From the NCBI RefSeq assembly GCF_027270315.1, contig NZ_CP114413.1:3534001-3598000 (forward strand): 64,000 nucleotides of DNA, written 5' to 3'. The translations under genes and the position numbers were made by a program. A model generated the notes under the pieces. The model saw nothing but the letters and a program-made list of their open reading frames with translations, did no database searches and was not told the origin of the DNA. This DNA is from Streptomyces cinnabarinus (GTDB taxonomy: Bacteria > Actinomycetota > Actinomycetes > Streptomycetales > Streptomycetaceae). This document shows, one piece after another, positions 16,294 to 24,443 of the stretch (its first letter is position 1; each line of letters opens with the position of its first letter).

Positions 16294-17624
16294 CCGCCGT
16301 GTTCGATCCGGGCGCGGCGGCCGCGCAGGCCACCGACGCGATCCTCGCCGACACCCTGCACGGCATCCACCGCGGGGTCGTCGTGGACTCCCCGCCCGGC
16401 GCCGGGAAGTCCACGCTGGTGGTGCGGGCGGCGCTGGAACTGGCCGAGGCGGGCCGCCCGCTGATGGTGGTGGCGCAGACCAACGCCCAGGTCGACGACC
16501 TGGTGCTGCGGCTCGCCGAGAAGAACCCGGACCTGCCGGTGGGCCGCCTGCACAGCAGCGACACCGACCCGTACGACAAGGCGCTCGACGGCCTGGCGAA
16601 CGTACGGAAGTCGGCGAAGGCCGCGGATCTCACCGGGCTGCCGGTCACGATCTCGACGGCCGCGAAGTGGGCGCATGTGAAGGTCGACGAGCCGTGGCGG
16701 CACGCGATCGTGGACGAGGCGTACCAGATGCGCTCGGACGCGCTGCTGGCCGTGGCCGGGCTGTTCGAGCGGGCGCTGTTCGTGGGCGACCCGGGTCAGC
16801 TGGACCCGTTCGCGATCGTGGGCAGCGACCAGTGGGCGGGCCTGTCGTACGACCCCTCGGGCTCCGCGGTGACGACGCTGCTCGCGCACAACCCCGAGCT
16901 GCCCCAGCACCGGCTGCCGGTGTCCTGGCGCCTGCCGGCGTCGGCGGCGCCGCTGGTCTCGGACGCCTTCTACCCGTACACGCCCTTCCGCAGCGGCACC
17001 GGACACGACGACCGCCGCCTCACCTTCGCCGTCCCCTCCGACGGCTCCGCACCGGACCGCGTGATCGACGAGGCGGCCGAGTCCGGCTGGGGCCTGCTGG
17101 AGCTGCCCGCCCGGCACACCCCGCGCACGGACCCGGAGGCGGTGGGCGCGGTGGCGGCGGTCGTACGGCGGCTGCTCGACCGGGGTGGCGCGGCCACGTC
17201 GGAGCGCTCGCCGGACCCGGCGCCGCTGACCGCGGACCGGGTCGCCGTCGGCACCGCGCACCGCGACCAGGCGGCGGCGGTGCGGGCGGCGCTGGCGGAC
17301 CTCGGCGTCCACGACGTCACGGTCGACACGGCGAACCGGCTCCAGGGCCGCGAGTACGACGTCACCGTCGTCCTGCATCCCCTCTCGGGCCGCCCCGACG
17401 CCACCGCCTTCCACCTGGAGACGGGCCGCCTGTGCGTCCTGGCCTCCCGCCACCGGCACGCCTGCATCATGATCTGCCGAGCAGGTGTGAGCGACCTCCT
17501 GGACGACTATCCGTCGACGGAACCGGTCCAGCTCGGAACGGTGGTGAAGTTCCCGGACGGCTGGGAGGCAATGATGTCCACATGGGATCGCTGGTCCGAG
17601 CACCGGGTGGCCTGGCGGCCCTGA
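16290..17624 (+). CDS. SF1B (Upf1/Dna2-type) DNA helicase
   Basis: A 444-residue P-loop ATPase. Walker A is SPPGAGKST (34-42), motif II is AIVDEAYQM, motif III is LFVGDPGQLDPF, followed by the arginine-bearing LPVSWRLP. In the second RecA domain motif V reads DTANRLQGREYDV and motif VI reads LCVLASRHRH. These match the Upf1/Dna2 branch of superfamily 1. The protein is short and lacks the inserted barrel and stalk domains usual for this branch; the upstream protein may supply them. The GTG start overlaps the previous stop (GTGA). Together with the Fe-S nuclease it forms a candidate three-subunit nuclease-helicase. A second copy of its last codons follows the stop (17583-17758). Confidence 0.87.
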   Translation: MTAVFDPGAAAAQATDAILADTLHGIHRGVVVDSPPGAGKSTLVVRAALELAEAGRPLMVVAQTNAQVDDLVLRLAEKNPDLPVGRLHSSDTDPYDKALDGLANVRKSAKAADLTGLPVTISTAAKWAHVKVDEPWRHAIVDEAYQMRSDALLAVAGLFERALFVGDPGQLDPFAIVGSDQWAGLSYDPSGSAVTTLLAHNPELPQHRLPVSWRLPASAAPLVSDAFYPYTPFRSGTGHDDRRLTFAVPSDGSAPDRVIDEAAESGWGLLELPARHTPRTDPEAVGAVAAVVRRLLDRGGAATSERSPDPAPLTADRVAVGTAHRDQAAAVRAALADLGVHDVTVDTANRLQGREYDVTVVLHPLSGRPDATAFHLETGRLCVLASRHRHACIMICRAGVSDLLDDYPSTEPVQLGTVVKFPDGWEAMMSTWDRWSEHRVAWRP

Positions 17625-17758
17625 CCGCCCCTCCGGCAGCTGCCCCGGCGGGCGATCAGCGCGACGCCGCCCCACCCGCCGGAGGCGGCCGATGGTTACA
17701 GGCCAACCACGCGGTGCTGGCACGGCTGGCGGAACACAAGGTGGCGTGGAGGGGCTGA
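17583..17758 (+). repeat. Out-of-frame duplicate of the helicase C-terminal end
   Basis: The helicase ends SEHRVAWRP-stop. A different frame running on from 17583 (ATG, 58 codons) ends AEHKVAWRG-stop 134 bases later; the DNA of the two ends is similar. A TTA codon lies within this second frame, which is rare in this genome. It may be a remnant of a tandem duplication, or the true C-terminus of an ancestral longer helicase reached by a frameshift. I see no ribosome-binding site that would make it an independent gene. Confidence 0.5.
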
Positions 17759-17850
17759 CCTGGGCCTCGATGCCCTCTTGCGTGGGCGCGAGACAATGGA
17801 CGGTGGCCCGCTTCACCGGGGTCATCACTGACGTACGAGGAGGAGAAGAC

Positions 17851-18219
17851 ATGGCGGAGCCCACGCCGCGTCGGAACGAACCGCGGCTACGCCCCGCGCC
17901 CCTGCTCTTCGAGCCCACGCAGGCGGCCGCCGACCCGGAGCACTTCTTCGACCTGGAGTCGATCGACGACCCCCGGGCGCTGCTGGCGCGGGCCACCGAG
18001 CTGACGCTCGCGTTCCGGGCGGCGGCCGACCGTGCCGTGGAGTTCCAGGCCATCGCGGCGGCCCAGCTCGCCGACCCCCGGCACTTCGACCGGCTGACCA
18101 CCGCGGACATCGCCGAGCGGGCGGAGTGGACCGAGGACTACGCCAAGAAGATGGTCGAGTTCGGCAGAGACCTGCTGCGCGGGGCGGTCGAGGGGCGGGA
18201 ACACGTCGACCCCGTGTGA
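17851..18219 (+). CDS. Small helical protein downstream of the helicase, unknown function
   Basis: A 122-residue protein, probably all helical, without membrane segment or cysteine. The ATG follows GAGGAGGAG at ideal spacing. The core (ALLARATELTLAFRAAADRAVEFQAIAAAQLADP) could form a coiled coil or bundle, and AERAEWTEDYAKKMVEFG looks like a helix-turn-helix-like pair, but no DNA-binding claim is made. It lies 226 bases after the helicase with its own strong start signal, so it may or may not belong to that operon. Confidence 0.7.
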   Translation: MAEPTPRRNEPRLRPAPLLFEPTQAAADPEHFFDLESIDDPRALLARATELTLAFRAAADRAVEFQAIAAAQLADPRHFDRLTTADIAERAEWTEDYAKKMVEFGRDLLRGAVEGREHVDPV

Positions 18220-18331
18220 CTCGGGGCATATGCCAGGCGGGCAAGAAACGGGCAAGATACTCCCCCGCACCCGCCCCTGTCCCGGTTTCCGGCAACTCTC
18301 CGAAAGGGGACGCTCACGGCCGGTACATCTG

Positions 18332-18907
18332 ATGGCCATGAGCAGTTGCCTCGACGCCGCGGGCGTCACCCCGGACGGAGCCGCCTGGCTGGCCTCAGCA
18401 GGAACGTATCCGCGCAGCACCCTGGCGTTCTGGGAGGAGCGTCCGGACGCCCCCGTCGTGCTGCCCTGTGGATCGGTGTTCGACGTGGTCAGCACCCCCG
18501 CGATGTTCGGGCGCCGGATGCTCGACCGGCTCTGGGACGACGGCCCGGGTTCCGGACCGGTGGCTGTGTTCCGGGGCCGGATGCTGCTGTTCGCCGCCCC
18601 CGGCACGGCTCAGCGGCTGCCGTCGCTGCTCGGCTGGGAGGAGTTCGGCCGGACCGAGAACATCCCGCCACTGCTGTGCCACGGCAACGGCGACGCGGTG
18701 ACCGTCCCGGCCCCGGCCGGCGCCCCCGCGCCCGCCCCCGCCGGCTCCCGCTGGTTAGTGGCCCCGGACACCCCGCACCCCTGGCTGCCGGGCCCCGAGA
18801 TCCTGCTCTGGGCGGCCGTCCGAGCAGCCCGCGCGGCCGTGCGGATATCGATTTTTCCTCCCGCCGACCATGATGCTAAGGTCTACGACGTCAGCAGGCG
18901 CCGCTAG
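18332..18907 (+). CDS. Prim-pol-like N-terminal domain protein with a TTA codon
   Basis: A 191-residue protein resembling the short 'bifunctional DNA primase/polymerase' proteins frequent in Streptomyces: LPCGSVFDVV near the start, GPVAVFRGRMLLF in the middle, and WLVAPDTPHPWLPGPEILLWAAVRAAR near the end. Full prim-pol enzymes are longer and have catalytic acidic pairs, which I do not see, so enzymatic activity is doubtful. One leucine is coded by TTA (18755-18757), so translation should depend on the bldA tRNA and be late in development. Its stop codon TAG (18905-18907) lies inside the tRNA-Lys gene, giving a 10-base overlap. Start may be ATG 18332 or 18338. Confidence 0.65.
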   Translation: MAMSSCLDAAGVTPDGAAWLASAGTYPRSTLAFWEERPDAPVVLPCGSVFDVVSTPAMFGRRMLDRLWDDGPGSGPVAVFRGRMLLFAAPGTAQRLPSLLGWEEFGRTENIPPLLCHGNGDAVTVPAPAGAPAPAPAGSRWLVAPDTPHPWLPGPEILLWAAVRAARAAVRISIFPPADHDAKVYDVSRRR

Positions 18908-18971
18908 CTCAGTTGGTTAGAGCAGCTGACTCTTAATCAGCGGGTCCGGGGTTCGAGTCCCTGGCGGCGCA
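18898..18971 (+). tRNA. tRNA-Lys (anticodon CTT), first copy
   Basis: A 74-base cloverleaf: acceptor GCGCCGC pairs with GCGGCGC at the 3' end, discriminator A, no encoded CCA. The anticodon loop is CTCTTAA between CTGA and TCAG, giving anticodon CTT for lysine. The T arm is GGGTTCGAGTCC. An identical gene occurs at 32346 and 38225. The sequence before it (CTACGACGTCAGCAG) is nearly the same as before the 38225 copy. Confidence 0.97.
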
Positions 18972-18980
18972 CGACACTGG

Positions 18981-19008
18981 AAGGCCCCTCGTGAGAGCGA
19001 GGGGCCTT
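18981..19008 (+). terminator. Hairpin terminator after tRNA-Lys copy 1
   Basis: A perfect 11-bp stem (AAGGCCCCTCG and its complement) with a 6-base loop begins nine bases after the tRNA and ends in TTTC. This copy lacks the half-tRNA element found after the other two copies. Confidence 0.85.
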
Positions 19009-19046
19009 TCATGTATGTGCACAATCGCCTGCGCGAGACCGCCGCC

Positions 19047-20363
19047 CTACCCCCTCACGATCCGCACCGTCCAGGCCCCCGATGCCGTCCGTCCCTCCAC
19101 CTCCACCCGTACGTCCTCGCCCGGCACCGTGAAGCTCTCGCCCAGGGCGACCGGGGCGTCGGCGAGGGCGGGGTAGACGGAGTCCTCCCAGCAGGCCTCG
19201 GTGCGGGGGTGGGCGTCGATGACCTCGATCGGGCCGCGGCCGGACTCGGCACCGCTGCTCACGCGGTAGACGAGGACGCCGTCCCGGCAGGCCTCCGCGT
19301 CGTTGCCGACCCGGCCGCGCGCCTCGAAGGCGAGCGCGCTGTCCGCGCCGGTGCGGACCACCGCGAGCTTGGTGCCGCCGCCGAGCCCGAAGGCGGGCGC
19401 CCCCGCCGCGCCGGTCACCGGGACGCCCGGTCCGGCCCCGAGGGGCTCCAGGGTGAGCCGGGTACCGCCCCGCTCACGGACACAGGTCACCTGACGGGGG
19501 TCCAGCCAGCCGAGTTTCCACTTGTGCCAGGCGAACAGGTCGGGGGCGAGCCCGAACTGGCTGCCCATCAGGTCCCAGTCGCCGACATAGGTGTCCCAGT
19601 CGCCCTGGCCGTCCATGGGCCGGTGGTAGAGGTCCGGCAGGTCGAAGACGTGGCCCGTCTCGTGGGCGAGGACGAGACGGTCCGGGGGATGCTGCTCGAA
19701 GACCGTGACCACCCGCCGGATCTCGGCGCCGTCGGCGGTCAGCGGGGCGTCCAGGTTGACCACCTTCGTGGCGTCGGAGTCCACCCCGGGCGCGTCCGGG
19801 TCGGCGACGAAGTAGACGACGTCATAGCGCGAGAAGTCCACCCGGCTGTCGGCCACCGCCAGGGCGTCGCGCAGATAGGCGGACCGGTGCGCCGGAGTCC
19901 AGTCGCGCTGTATGGCGTACGCCGTGGACGGGCGGGGCATCCGGATCCAGTCCCGGAGGGGGTGCGGGCGCAGGGAGAAGCGGCCGTAGGAGGCGCGTTC
20001 GAAGAAGCGGCTGGTGGCCGGGAAGTGGTCGGCGGTCAGCTCGGCGGGGCTGGTCAGCGGGAGCGAGTCGGGGAAGGACAGGAAGACCATCACCGCGTCC
20101 AGCGAGGTGTCCGGGCGCGGATAGGCGGCGTTCCAGGTGTCCAGGCCCTCCGAGTGGTGGGCGTCGGTGCGCTTCAGCGCGCAGGGCGCCGCCGCGAAGG
20201 GCTCGGCGACCGAGGGGGCGGAGACCAGGGAGGTCGCGGCGAGCGCGGACATCGTGGTGAACAGGGCGGCGGTGGTGCGCAGTCGGGGGCATTCCCGCAG
20301 CCGGCTCCCGAGCCCCCGGAACGTCGCACGGGTGAGTTCCCCGAGCGGGAGCTGACGCGGCAC
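19047..20363 (-). CDS. Secreted M6-type zinc metalloprotease
   Basis: A 438-residue exported protease. The GTG at 20363 is chosen because GGAGG sits five bases upstream; the frame is open 48 codons further without a better start. Residues about 25-60 form the signal peptide (LRTTAALFTTMSALAATSLVSAPS). The zinc motif HETGHVFDLPD lies in the middle, with a following DWDLMGSQFG stretch that resembles the Met-turn/third-ligand region of immune inhibitor A-like M6 peptidases. The C-terminal 130 residues are beta-rich (LALERG-like strands, conserved cysteines). It would degrade extracellular proteins. It is divergent from the GGDEF-EAL gene. Confidence 0.85.
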   Translation of the reverse strand: MPRQLPLGELTRATFRGLGSRLRECPRLRTTAALFTTMSALAATSLVSAPSVAEPFAAAPCALKRTDAHHSEGLDTWNAAYPRPDTSLDAVMVFLSFPDSLPLTSPAELTADHFPATSRFFERASYGRFSLRPHPLRDWIRMPRPSTAYAIQRDWTPAHRSAYLRDALAVADSRVDFSRYDVVYFVADPDAPGVDSDATKVVNLDAPLTADGAEIRRVVTVFEQHPPDRLVLAHETGHVFDLPDLYHRPMDGQGDWDTYVGDWDLMGSQFGLAPDLFAWHKWKLGWLDPRQVTCVRERGGTRLTLEPLGAGPGVPVTGAAGAPAFGLGGGTKLAVVRTGADSALAFEARGRVGNDAEACRDGVLVYRVSSGAESGRGPIEVIDAHPRTEACWEDSVYPALADAPVALGESFTVPGEDVRVEVEGRTASGAWTVRIVRG

Positions 20364-20697
20364 GTGGACCTCCGGGAGCGGTTCGCGGGACACCGCACCC
20401 AGCCTGTGTGAATTTGTCGTACTACGCCCTGTTTGTCTGCACCGGAAGGGTGAGAGGGCCGGGAAAGTACGGGCTCCGACACCCCCGAATCGCTCACGGA
20501 CCGTCACATGTGGTCGGAGGGCCGCTGAACCCGTCCAGTGGCGGGCAGAAACGAATTGTCAGATCTGCGGCTGGGCCCGGGACACTGGACAGTGGCTGGA
20601 AGGGCCCGAACCCAGCCTCTATGATCGGCACACTTTCCTGACCCTTTCCTGTACTGTCCTGATCCCTTCTTGCACGAGTGCACTGCGGGAGCGAGCG
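20364..20697. promoter_or_regulatory. Divergent promoter region, M6 protease / GGDEF-EAL gene
   Basis: No gene is seen in these 334 bases. They must hold both promoters. At 20494-20506 there is TCAC-N5-GTCA, loosely like two BldD half-sites, but the spacing is not the consensus. The segment 20600-20690 is less GC-rich and pyrimidine-rich (CTTTCCTGACCCTTTCC). Confidence 0.4.
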
Positions 20698-22563
20698 GTG
20701 AGCGGAACGTCCGAAGGGCCGGCGCCCGCGGCAGATCTCATCGGGCCGGCCGTCACAGAGAGTAACGAGGGCTCGTCTTCACGTACCGGTCCGCACGACC
20801 GGCCGGTCCCCGACCCCGACCCCGGCACCTCCCCCTTCCGGTCCGCCTTCGACACCGCCCCCCTGGCGATGGCCGTCGTGGACCGTGAGGGCCTGGTCAC
20901 CGGCGCCAACCCGGCCCTCGGCGACCTGCTCGGCAGCTCGCCGAGGGCGCTGGCCGGGGCGGTCGCCGCCGATCTGGTGGACCTGACGTCGGACGCCCGG
21001 ACCTGGCACGCCTACCGCGAGGTGCTGCGCGGCCGGCAGGCGCGGCTGCGCTGCACGCGCCGGCTGAAGCACCCCGACGGGCACTGCCTGTGGGTGCAGG
21101 TCGCCATCGCGCCGCTGCCCGCCGAGGAGCGGGGCGGGGTGCTGCTGTCGGTCGCCGACATCAGCGCCCGGCGTGAACTCCAGGCCCGGCTCAGGCACTT
21201 GCAGAACCACGATCCGGTGACCCGGCTGCCCAACCGCACCCTGTTCTTCGAGCGGCTCTCGGCCGCGCTGGAGGCCGAGGCGTACGAGGAGGGCACCGGG
21301 CGGATCGGGCTGTGCTATCTCGACCTCGACGGATTCAAGGCGGTCAACGACACGCTCGGGCACCGGGTGGGCGACCGCCTGCTGGCGGCGGTGGCGGAAC
21401 GGCTGACGCGGTGCGCGGACGAGGCGGGGTACGCCCGCGCGAGCACCCCGCTCGTGGCCCGCCTCGGCGGGGACGAGTTCGCGCTGCTGGTGGAGGACTC
21501 CACGGGCACCGAACAGGTCGCCGACCTCGCCGAGTCGGTGCTCGGCGCGCTCCGGGCGCCGTTCGACATCTCGGGGCGGCGGCTGTCGGTGTCGGCGTCG
21601 ATCGGGGTGGTGGAGCGGCACGCGGCCGGGACCAGCCCCACCGCGCTGATGCAGGCCGCCGACACCACGCTGTACTGGGCGAAGGCCGACGGCAAGGACC
21701 GCTGGACCCTCTTCGACCCCGAGCGCAACGCGCACCGGATGACCCGTCAGGCGCTCGCCTCCACGCTCCGGCCCGCCATCGAGCGCGGGGAGTTCGTGCT
21801 GGAGTACCAGCCGCTGGTGGGGATGGAGGACGGGCGGCTGCGCGGGGTGGAGGCGCTGGTGCGCTGGGATCACCCGCAGTTCGGACTGCTGACGCCGAAT
21901 CGGTTCATCGGACTGGCCGAGGAGGACGGGTCGATCGTCCCGCTGGGGCGCTGGGTGCTGGCCACCGCCTGCCGTCAGGCGCGGGGCTGGCAGCTGGCCC
22001 ATCCGGACGAGCCGCCGCTCTTCGTCAGCGTCAATGTGGCGGTCCGCCAGGTCTGGGACTCCGACCTGGTGGCGGACGTGGCGCAGACCCTCGCGGAGAC
22101 CGGGCTCGCCCCGCATCTGCTCCAGCTGGAGCTGACCGAGTCGGCGGTGATGGGCTCCGGCGGGCGACCGCAGCAGGCACTGCAGGCGCTGAGCGACATG
22201 GGCGTACGGATCGCCATCGACGACTTCGGCACGGGGTACTCGAACCTGGCGTACCTCAGCCGGCTCCCGGTGTCCGTGCTGAAGCTGGACGGCTCCTTCG
22301 TGAAGGGCTTCCAGTACGACGGTGAGGGCATCGCGCCGAATCCGGCCGACGAGGTCGTCGTGGAGGCGATGATCCAGCTCGCGCACCGGCTGGGGCTGAC
22401 CGTGACCGCGGAGTGCGTGGAGACCTCGGCGCAGGCGTCCCGGCTGCGGCGGATCGGCTGCGACACCGGCCAGGGGTGGCTGTACTCCCGGCCGGTGACG
22501 GCGGATCGTATCTCCGAGCTGTTGCGTACGCCTGGTGTTCAGGCGGCGGTCGGCAACCCGTAG
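20698..22563 (+). CDS. cdgA: PAS-GGDEF-EAL cyclic-di-GMP protein, probably CdgA
   Basis: A 621-residue protein that is soluble by sequence. A PAS domain covers about 40-165 (FDTAPLAMAVVDREG, then a PAC-like end ISARRELQ). The GGDEF domain has intact RLGGDEF (about 260) and the substrate-binding DLDGFKAVND. The EAL domain (about 350-600) keeps GVEALVRW, ELTES, DDFGTGYSNL, KLDGSFVK and AECVET, so both making and breaking of c-di-GMP are possible. The domain order and the place about 19 genes before cslA agree with CdgA (SCO2817) of S. coelicolor, a BldD target; the name is inferred from that synteny. The start is GTG 20698 after GGGAG. Confidence 0.85.
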   Translation: MSGTSEGPAPAADLIGPAVTESNEGSSSRTGPHDRPVPDPDPGTSPFRSAFDTAPLAMAVVDREGLVTGANPALGDLLGSSPRALAGAVAADLVDLTSDARTWHAYREVLRGRQARLRCTRRLKHPDGHCLWVQVAIAPLPAEERGGVLLSVADISARRELQARLRHLQNHDPVTRLPNRTLFFERLSAALEAEAYEEGTGRIGLCYLDLDGFKAVNDTLGHRVGDRLLAAVAERLTRCADEAGYARASTPLVARLGGDEFALLVEDSTGTEQVADLAESVLGALRAPFDISGRRLSVSASIGVVERHAAGTSPTALMQAADTTLYWAKADGKDRWTLFDPERNAHRMTRQALASTLRPAIERGEFVLEYQPLVGMEDGRLRGVEALVRWDHPQFGLLTPNRFIGLAEEDGSIVPLGRWVLATACRQARGWQLAHPDEPPLFVSVNVAVRQVWDSDLVADVAQTLAETGLAPHLLQLELTESAVMGSGGRPQQALQALSDMGVRIAIDDFGTGYSNLAYLSRLPVSVLKLDGSFVKGFQYDGEGIAPNPADEVVVEAMIQLAHRLGLTVTAECVETSAQASRLRRIGCDTGQGWLYSRPVTADRISELLRTPGVQAAVGNP

Positions 22564-23630
22564 GCGTCGGCGATGAGTTCGTAGGACCGCAGCCGCAGTT
22601 CGCCGCGGTGGGCGTGGGACGTGAGCATCAACTCGTCGGCGCCGGTGCGCTTGTGGAGATCGTCGAGGCCGGAGCGGACCTCGTCGGCGGTGCCGTGCAC
22701 GATGTTGGCGCCCCAGGAAGCGATGAACTCCTCCTCCATGGCGCTGAACCGGTGCGCCTCCGCCTCCTCGGGGCTGGGGAAGAGCCCGGGGCGCCCGGTC
22801 CGCAGCCGCACCATGTTCAGGCCGGTGGCCCGGACCTGGCGGGCGGCCTCCTTCGGGTCGTCGGTGGCCAGGGCGGAGACGCCGATGAGGGCGTACGGCT
22901 CGGCCAGCGCCTCGGACGGCCGGAAGGACTCGCGGTACAGGTCGAGCGCCGGGATGGTGTTCTGCGCGGAGAAGTGGTGCGCGAAGGCGAAGGGCAGGCC
23001 GAGCGCGCCGGCCAGGCGGGCGCTGAAGCCGGAGGAGCCGAGCAGCCAGACGGGCGGGCGGTGCGGTGACTGGACGCCGCCGGGTGCTGTCGCCTGGACC
23101 GGGCCCGGGACGGCGTGGATCCGGCGGTAGGGGTGGCCGTCGGGGAAGTCGTCGTCGAGGAAGCGGGTGAGCTCGGCGAGCTGCTGGGGGAAGTCGTCGG
23201 CGCCCTCGTTGAGGCTCTCGGTGCGGCGCAGTGCGGCGGCGGTGGCGCCGTCGGTGCCGGGCGCCCGGCCGAGGCCGAGGTCGACGCGTCCCGGGGCGAG
23301 GGCCTCCAGGGTGCCGAACTGCTCCGCGATGACCAGGGGGGCGTGGTTGGGGAGCATCACGCCGCCGGAGCCGAGGCGGATGCGGTCGGTGTGGGCGGCG
23401 AGGTGGGCGAGGATCACGGCCGGGGAGGACGAGGCGACGCCGGGCATGGAGTGGTGCTCGGCGACCCAGTACCGGTGGAAGCCCCTTGCCTCCGTCAGCC
23501 GCGCCAGCTCGACGCTGGTCCGCAGGGCGTCACTGGCGGTGCTGCCGGAGCCGACGGTGACCAGATCGAGTACGGAGAGCGGGACGGGGGCGGTGCCGTG
23601 TATCGCGCCCGGGATCTCATCTGCCGCCAT
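22539..23630 (-). CDS. LLM-class flavin-dependent oxidoreductase
   Basis: A 363-residue luciferase-like monooxygenase family protein. Family marks are LSVLDLVTVGSG at the N-terminus, RYWVAEHHSMPG, RIRLGSGGVMLPNHAPL, and APGRVDLGLGRAPG. These proteins use reduced FMN; substrates vary and are not predictable here. ATG 23630 is chosen; the frame extends 15 codons to 23675 without homology. The 3' end overlaps that of the GGDEF-EAL gene by 25 bases, convergent. Confidence 0.88.
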   Translation of the reverse strand: MAADEIPGAIHGTAPVPLSVLDLVTVGSGSTASDALRTSVELARLTEARGFHRYWVAEHHSMPGVASSSPAVILAHLAAHTDRIRLGSGGVMLPNHAPLVIAEQFGTLEALAPGRVDLGLGRAPGTDGATAAALRRTESLNEGADDFPQQLAELTRFLDDDFPDGHPYRRIHAVPGPVQATAPGGVQSPHRPPVWLLGSSGFSARLAGALGLPFAFAHHFSAQNTIPALDLYRESFRPSEALAEPYALIGVSALATDDPKEAARQVRATGLNMVRLRTGRPGLFPSPEEAEAHRFSAMEEEFIASWGANIVHGTADEVRSGLDDLHKRTGADELMLTSHAHRGELRLRSYELIADAYGLPTAA

Positions 23631-23711
23631 CGGTGGGTGCCTCCTGCTTCGTGCCGGCGTGGTTCTCCCGGCCATAACAGGAGGCTGGCTCCGGTTTATT
23701 CCCGGGCGTCG

Positions 23712-24443
23712 TCACACCTGCACGATCGGTTCCCTCGTGAACAGTGCGCCCAGGGCCGGGGCGTTCACCCTGCGGTCTGTCAGGCGTAGGGCCTCCCAGA
23801 CCGTTACCTGGTTGGCGGTGAGGACCGGCTTGGACAGTTCCTTTTCCAGGGTGGGGATCAGGGCCGCCGTGTGCAGGGCCGTGTCCGGGAGGAGGACTGC
23901 CTCCGCTGTCGGGGTGTCCGCCCGGCGGGCCAGGGCCAGGACGTCCTGCTCGGTCCACTCGCCCACCTCCACCGCCGTGATGACGCCGGAGCCCCGCACC
24001 GAGACCACCTCCACGCCGCCCGCGGCCAGGAAGGACGCGAACAGGTCGGCCACGTCGTCGGGGTAAGTCGCGCCCACGGCCACCCGGCGTACGCCCAGTT
24101 CCGCCGCCGCGTGGACGAAGGCGAAGGACGTCGAGGAGGCCGGCATGCCCGCCGTCCGGGCCAGGGTGCGCACCTGGTCGTGGGCGCCCTCCCAGCCGTG
24201 CACGAAGCTGCCGCTGGTGCACGCCCAGACCACGGCCTCGGCGCCGGTCAGGCGGAGCTGTTCGACGCCCGCCGCCAGGCGCTCGGGGGAGCCCATCTCC
24301 TTGAGCGCGTCGACCCGGTGCGCGTCCACGCCGATGTCCGTGTGCACCACGTCCACCCGGATGTCGCTGCCCAGGAGCTGCTCGATGCGTGGATAGTCGT
24401 CCTCGGCGGAGTGGCCCGGGTAGAGGAGTCCGAGTGCTGTCAT
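23712..24443 (-). CDS. Asp/Glu racemase-superfamily enzyme lacking the second cysteine
   Basis: A 243-residue protein of the maleate isomerase / arylmalonate decarboxylase / EutA family. The first active-site cysteine is Cys75 in VVWACTSGSF. At the second site, where the family has a cysteine in an SCTN-like motif, it has Asp187 (LLPDTAL). Loss of one of the two cysteines changes the chemistry: racemases need both, decarboxylases of this fold keep one. Its ATG overlaps the stop of its paralogue (ATGA), so they are co-translated and may form a functional pair. Substrate is probably a small dicarboxylate, inferred from the family and from the amidase nearby. Confidence 0.8.
   Translation of the reverse strand: MTALGLLYPGHSAEDDYPRIEQLLGSDIRVDVVHTDIGVDAHRVDALKEMGSPERLAAGVEQLRLTGAEAVVWACTSGSFVHGWEGAHDQVRTLARTAGMPASSTSFAFVHAAAELGVRRVAVGATYPDDVADLFASFLAAGGVEVVSVRGSGVITAVEVGEWTEQDVLALARRADTPTAEAVLLPDTALHTAALIPTLEKELSKPVLTANQVTVWEALRLTDRRVNAPALGALFTREPIVQV

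Noticed and set aside
13431..17624. CRISPR-associated Cas4 locus
   Set aside because: The nuclease shares motifs with Cas4, but there is no repeat array and no other cas gene in the window.
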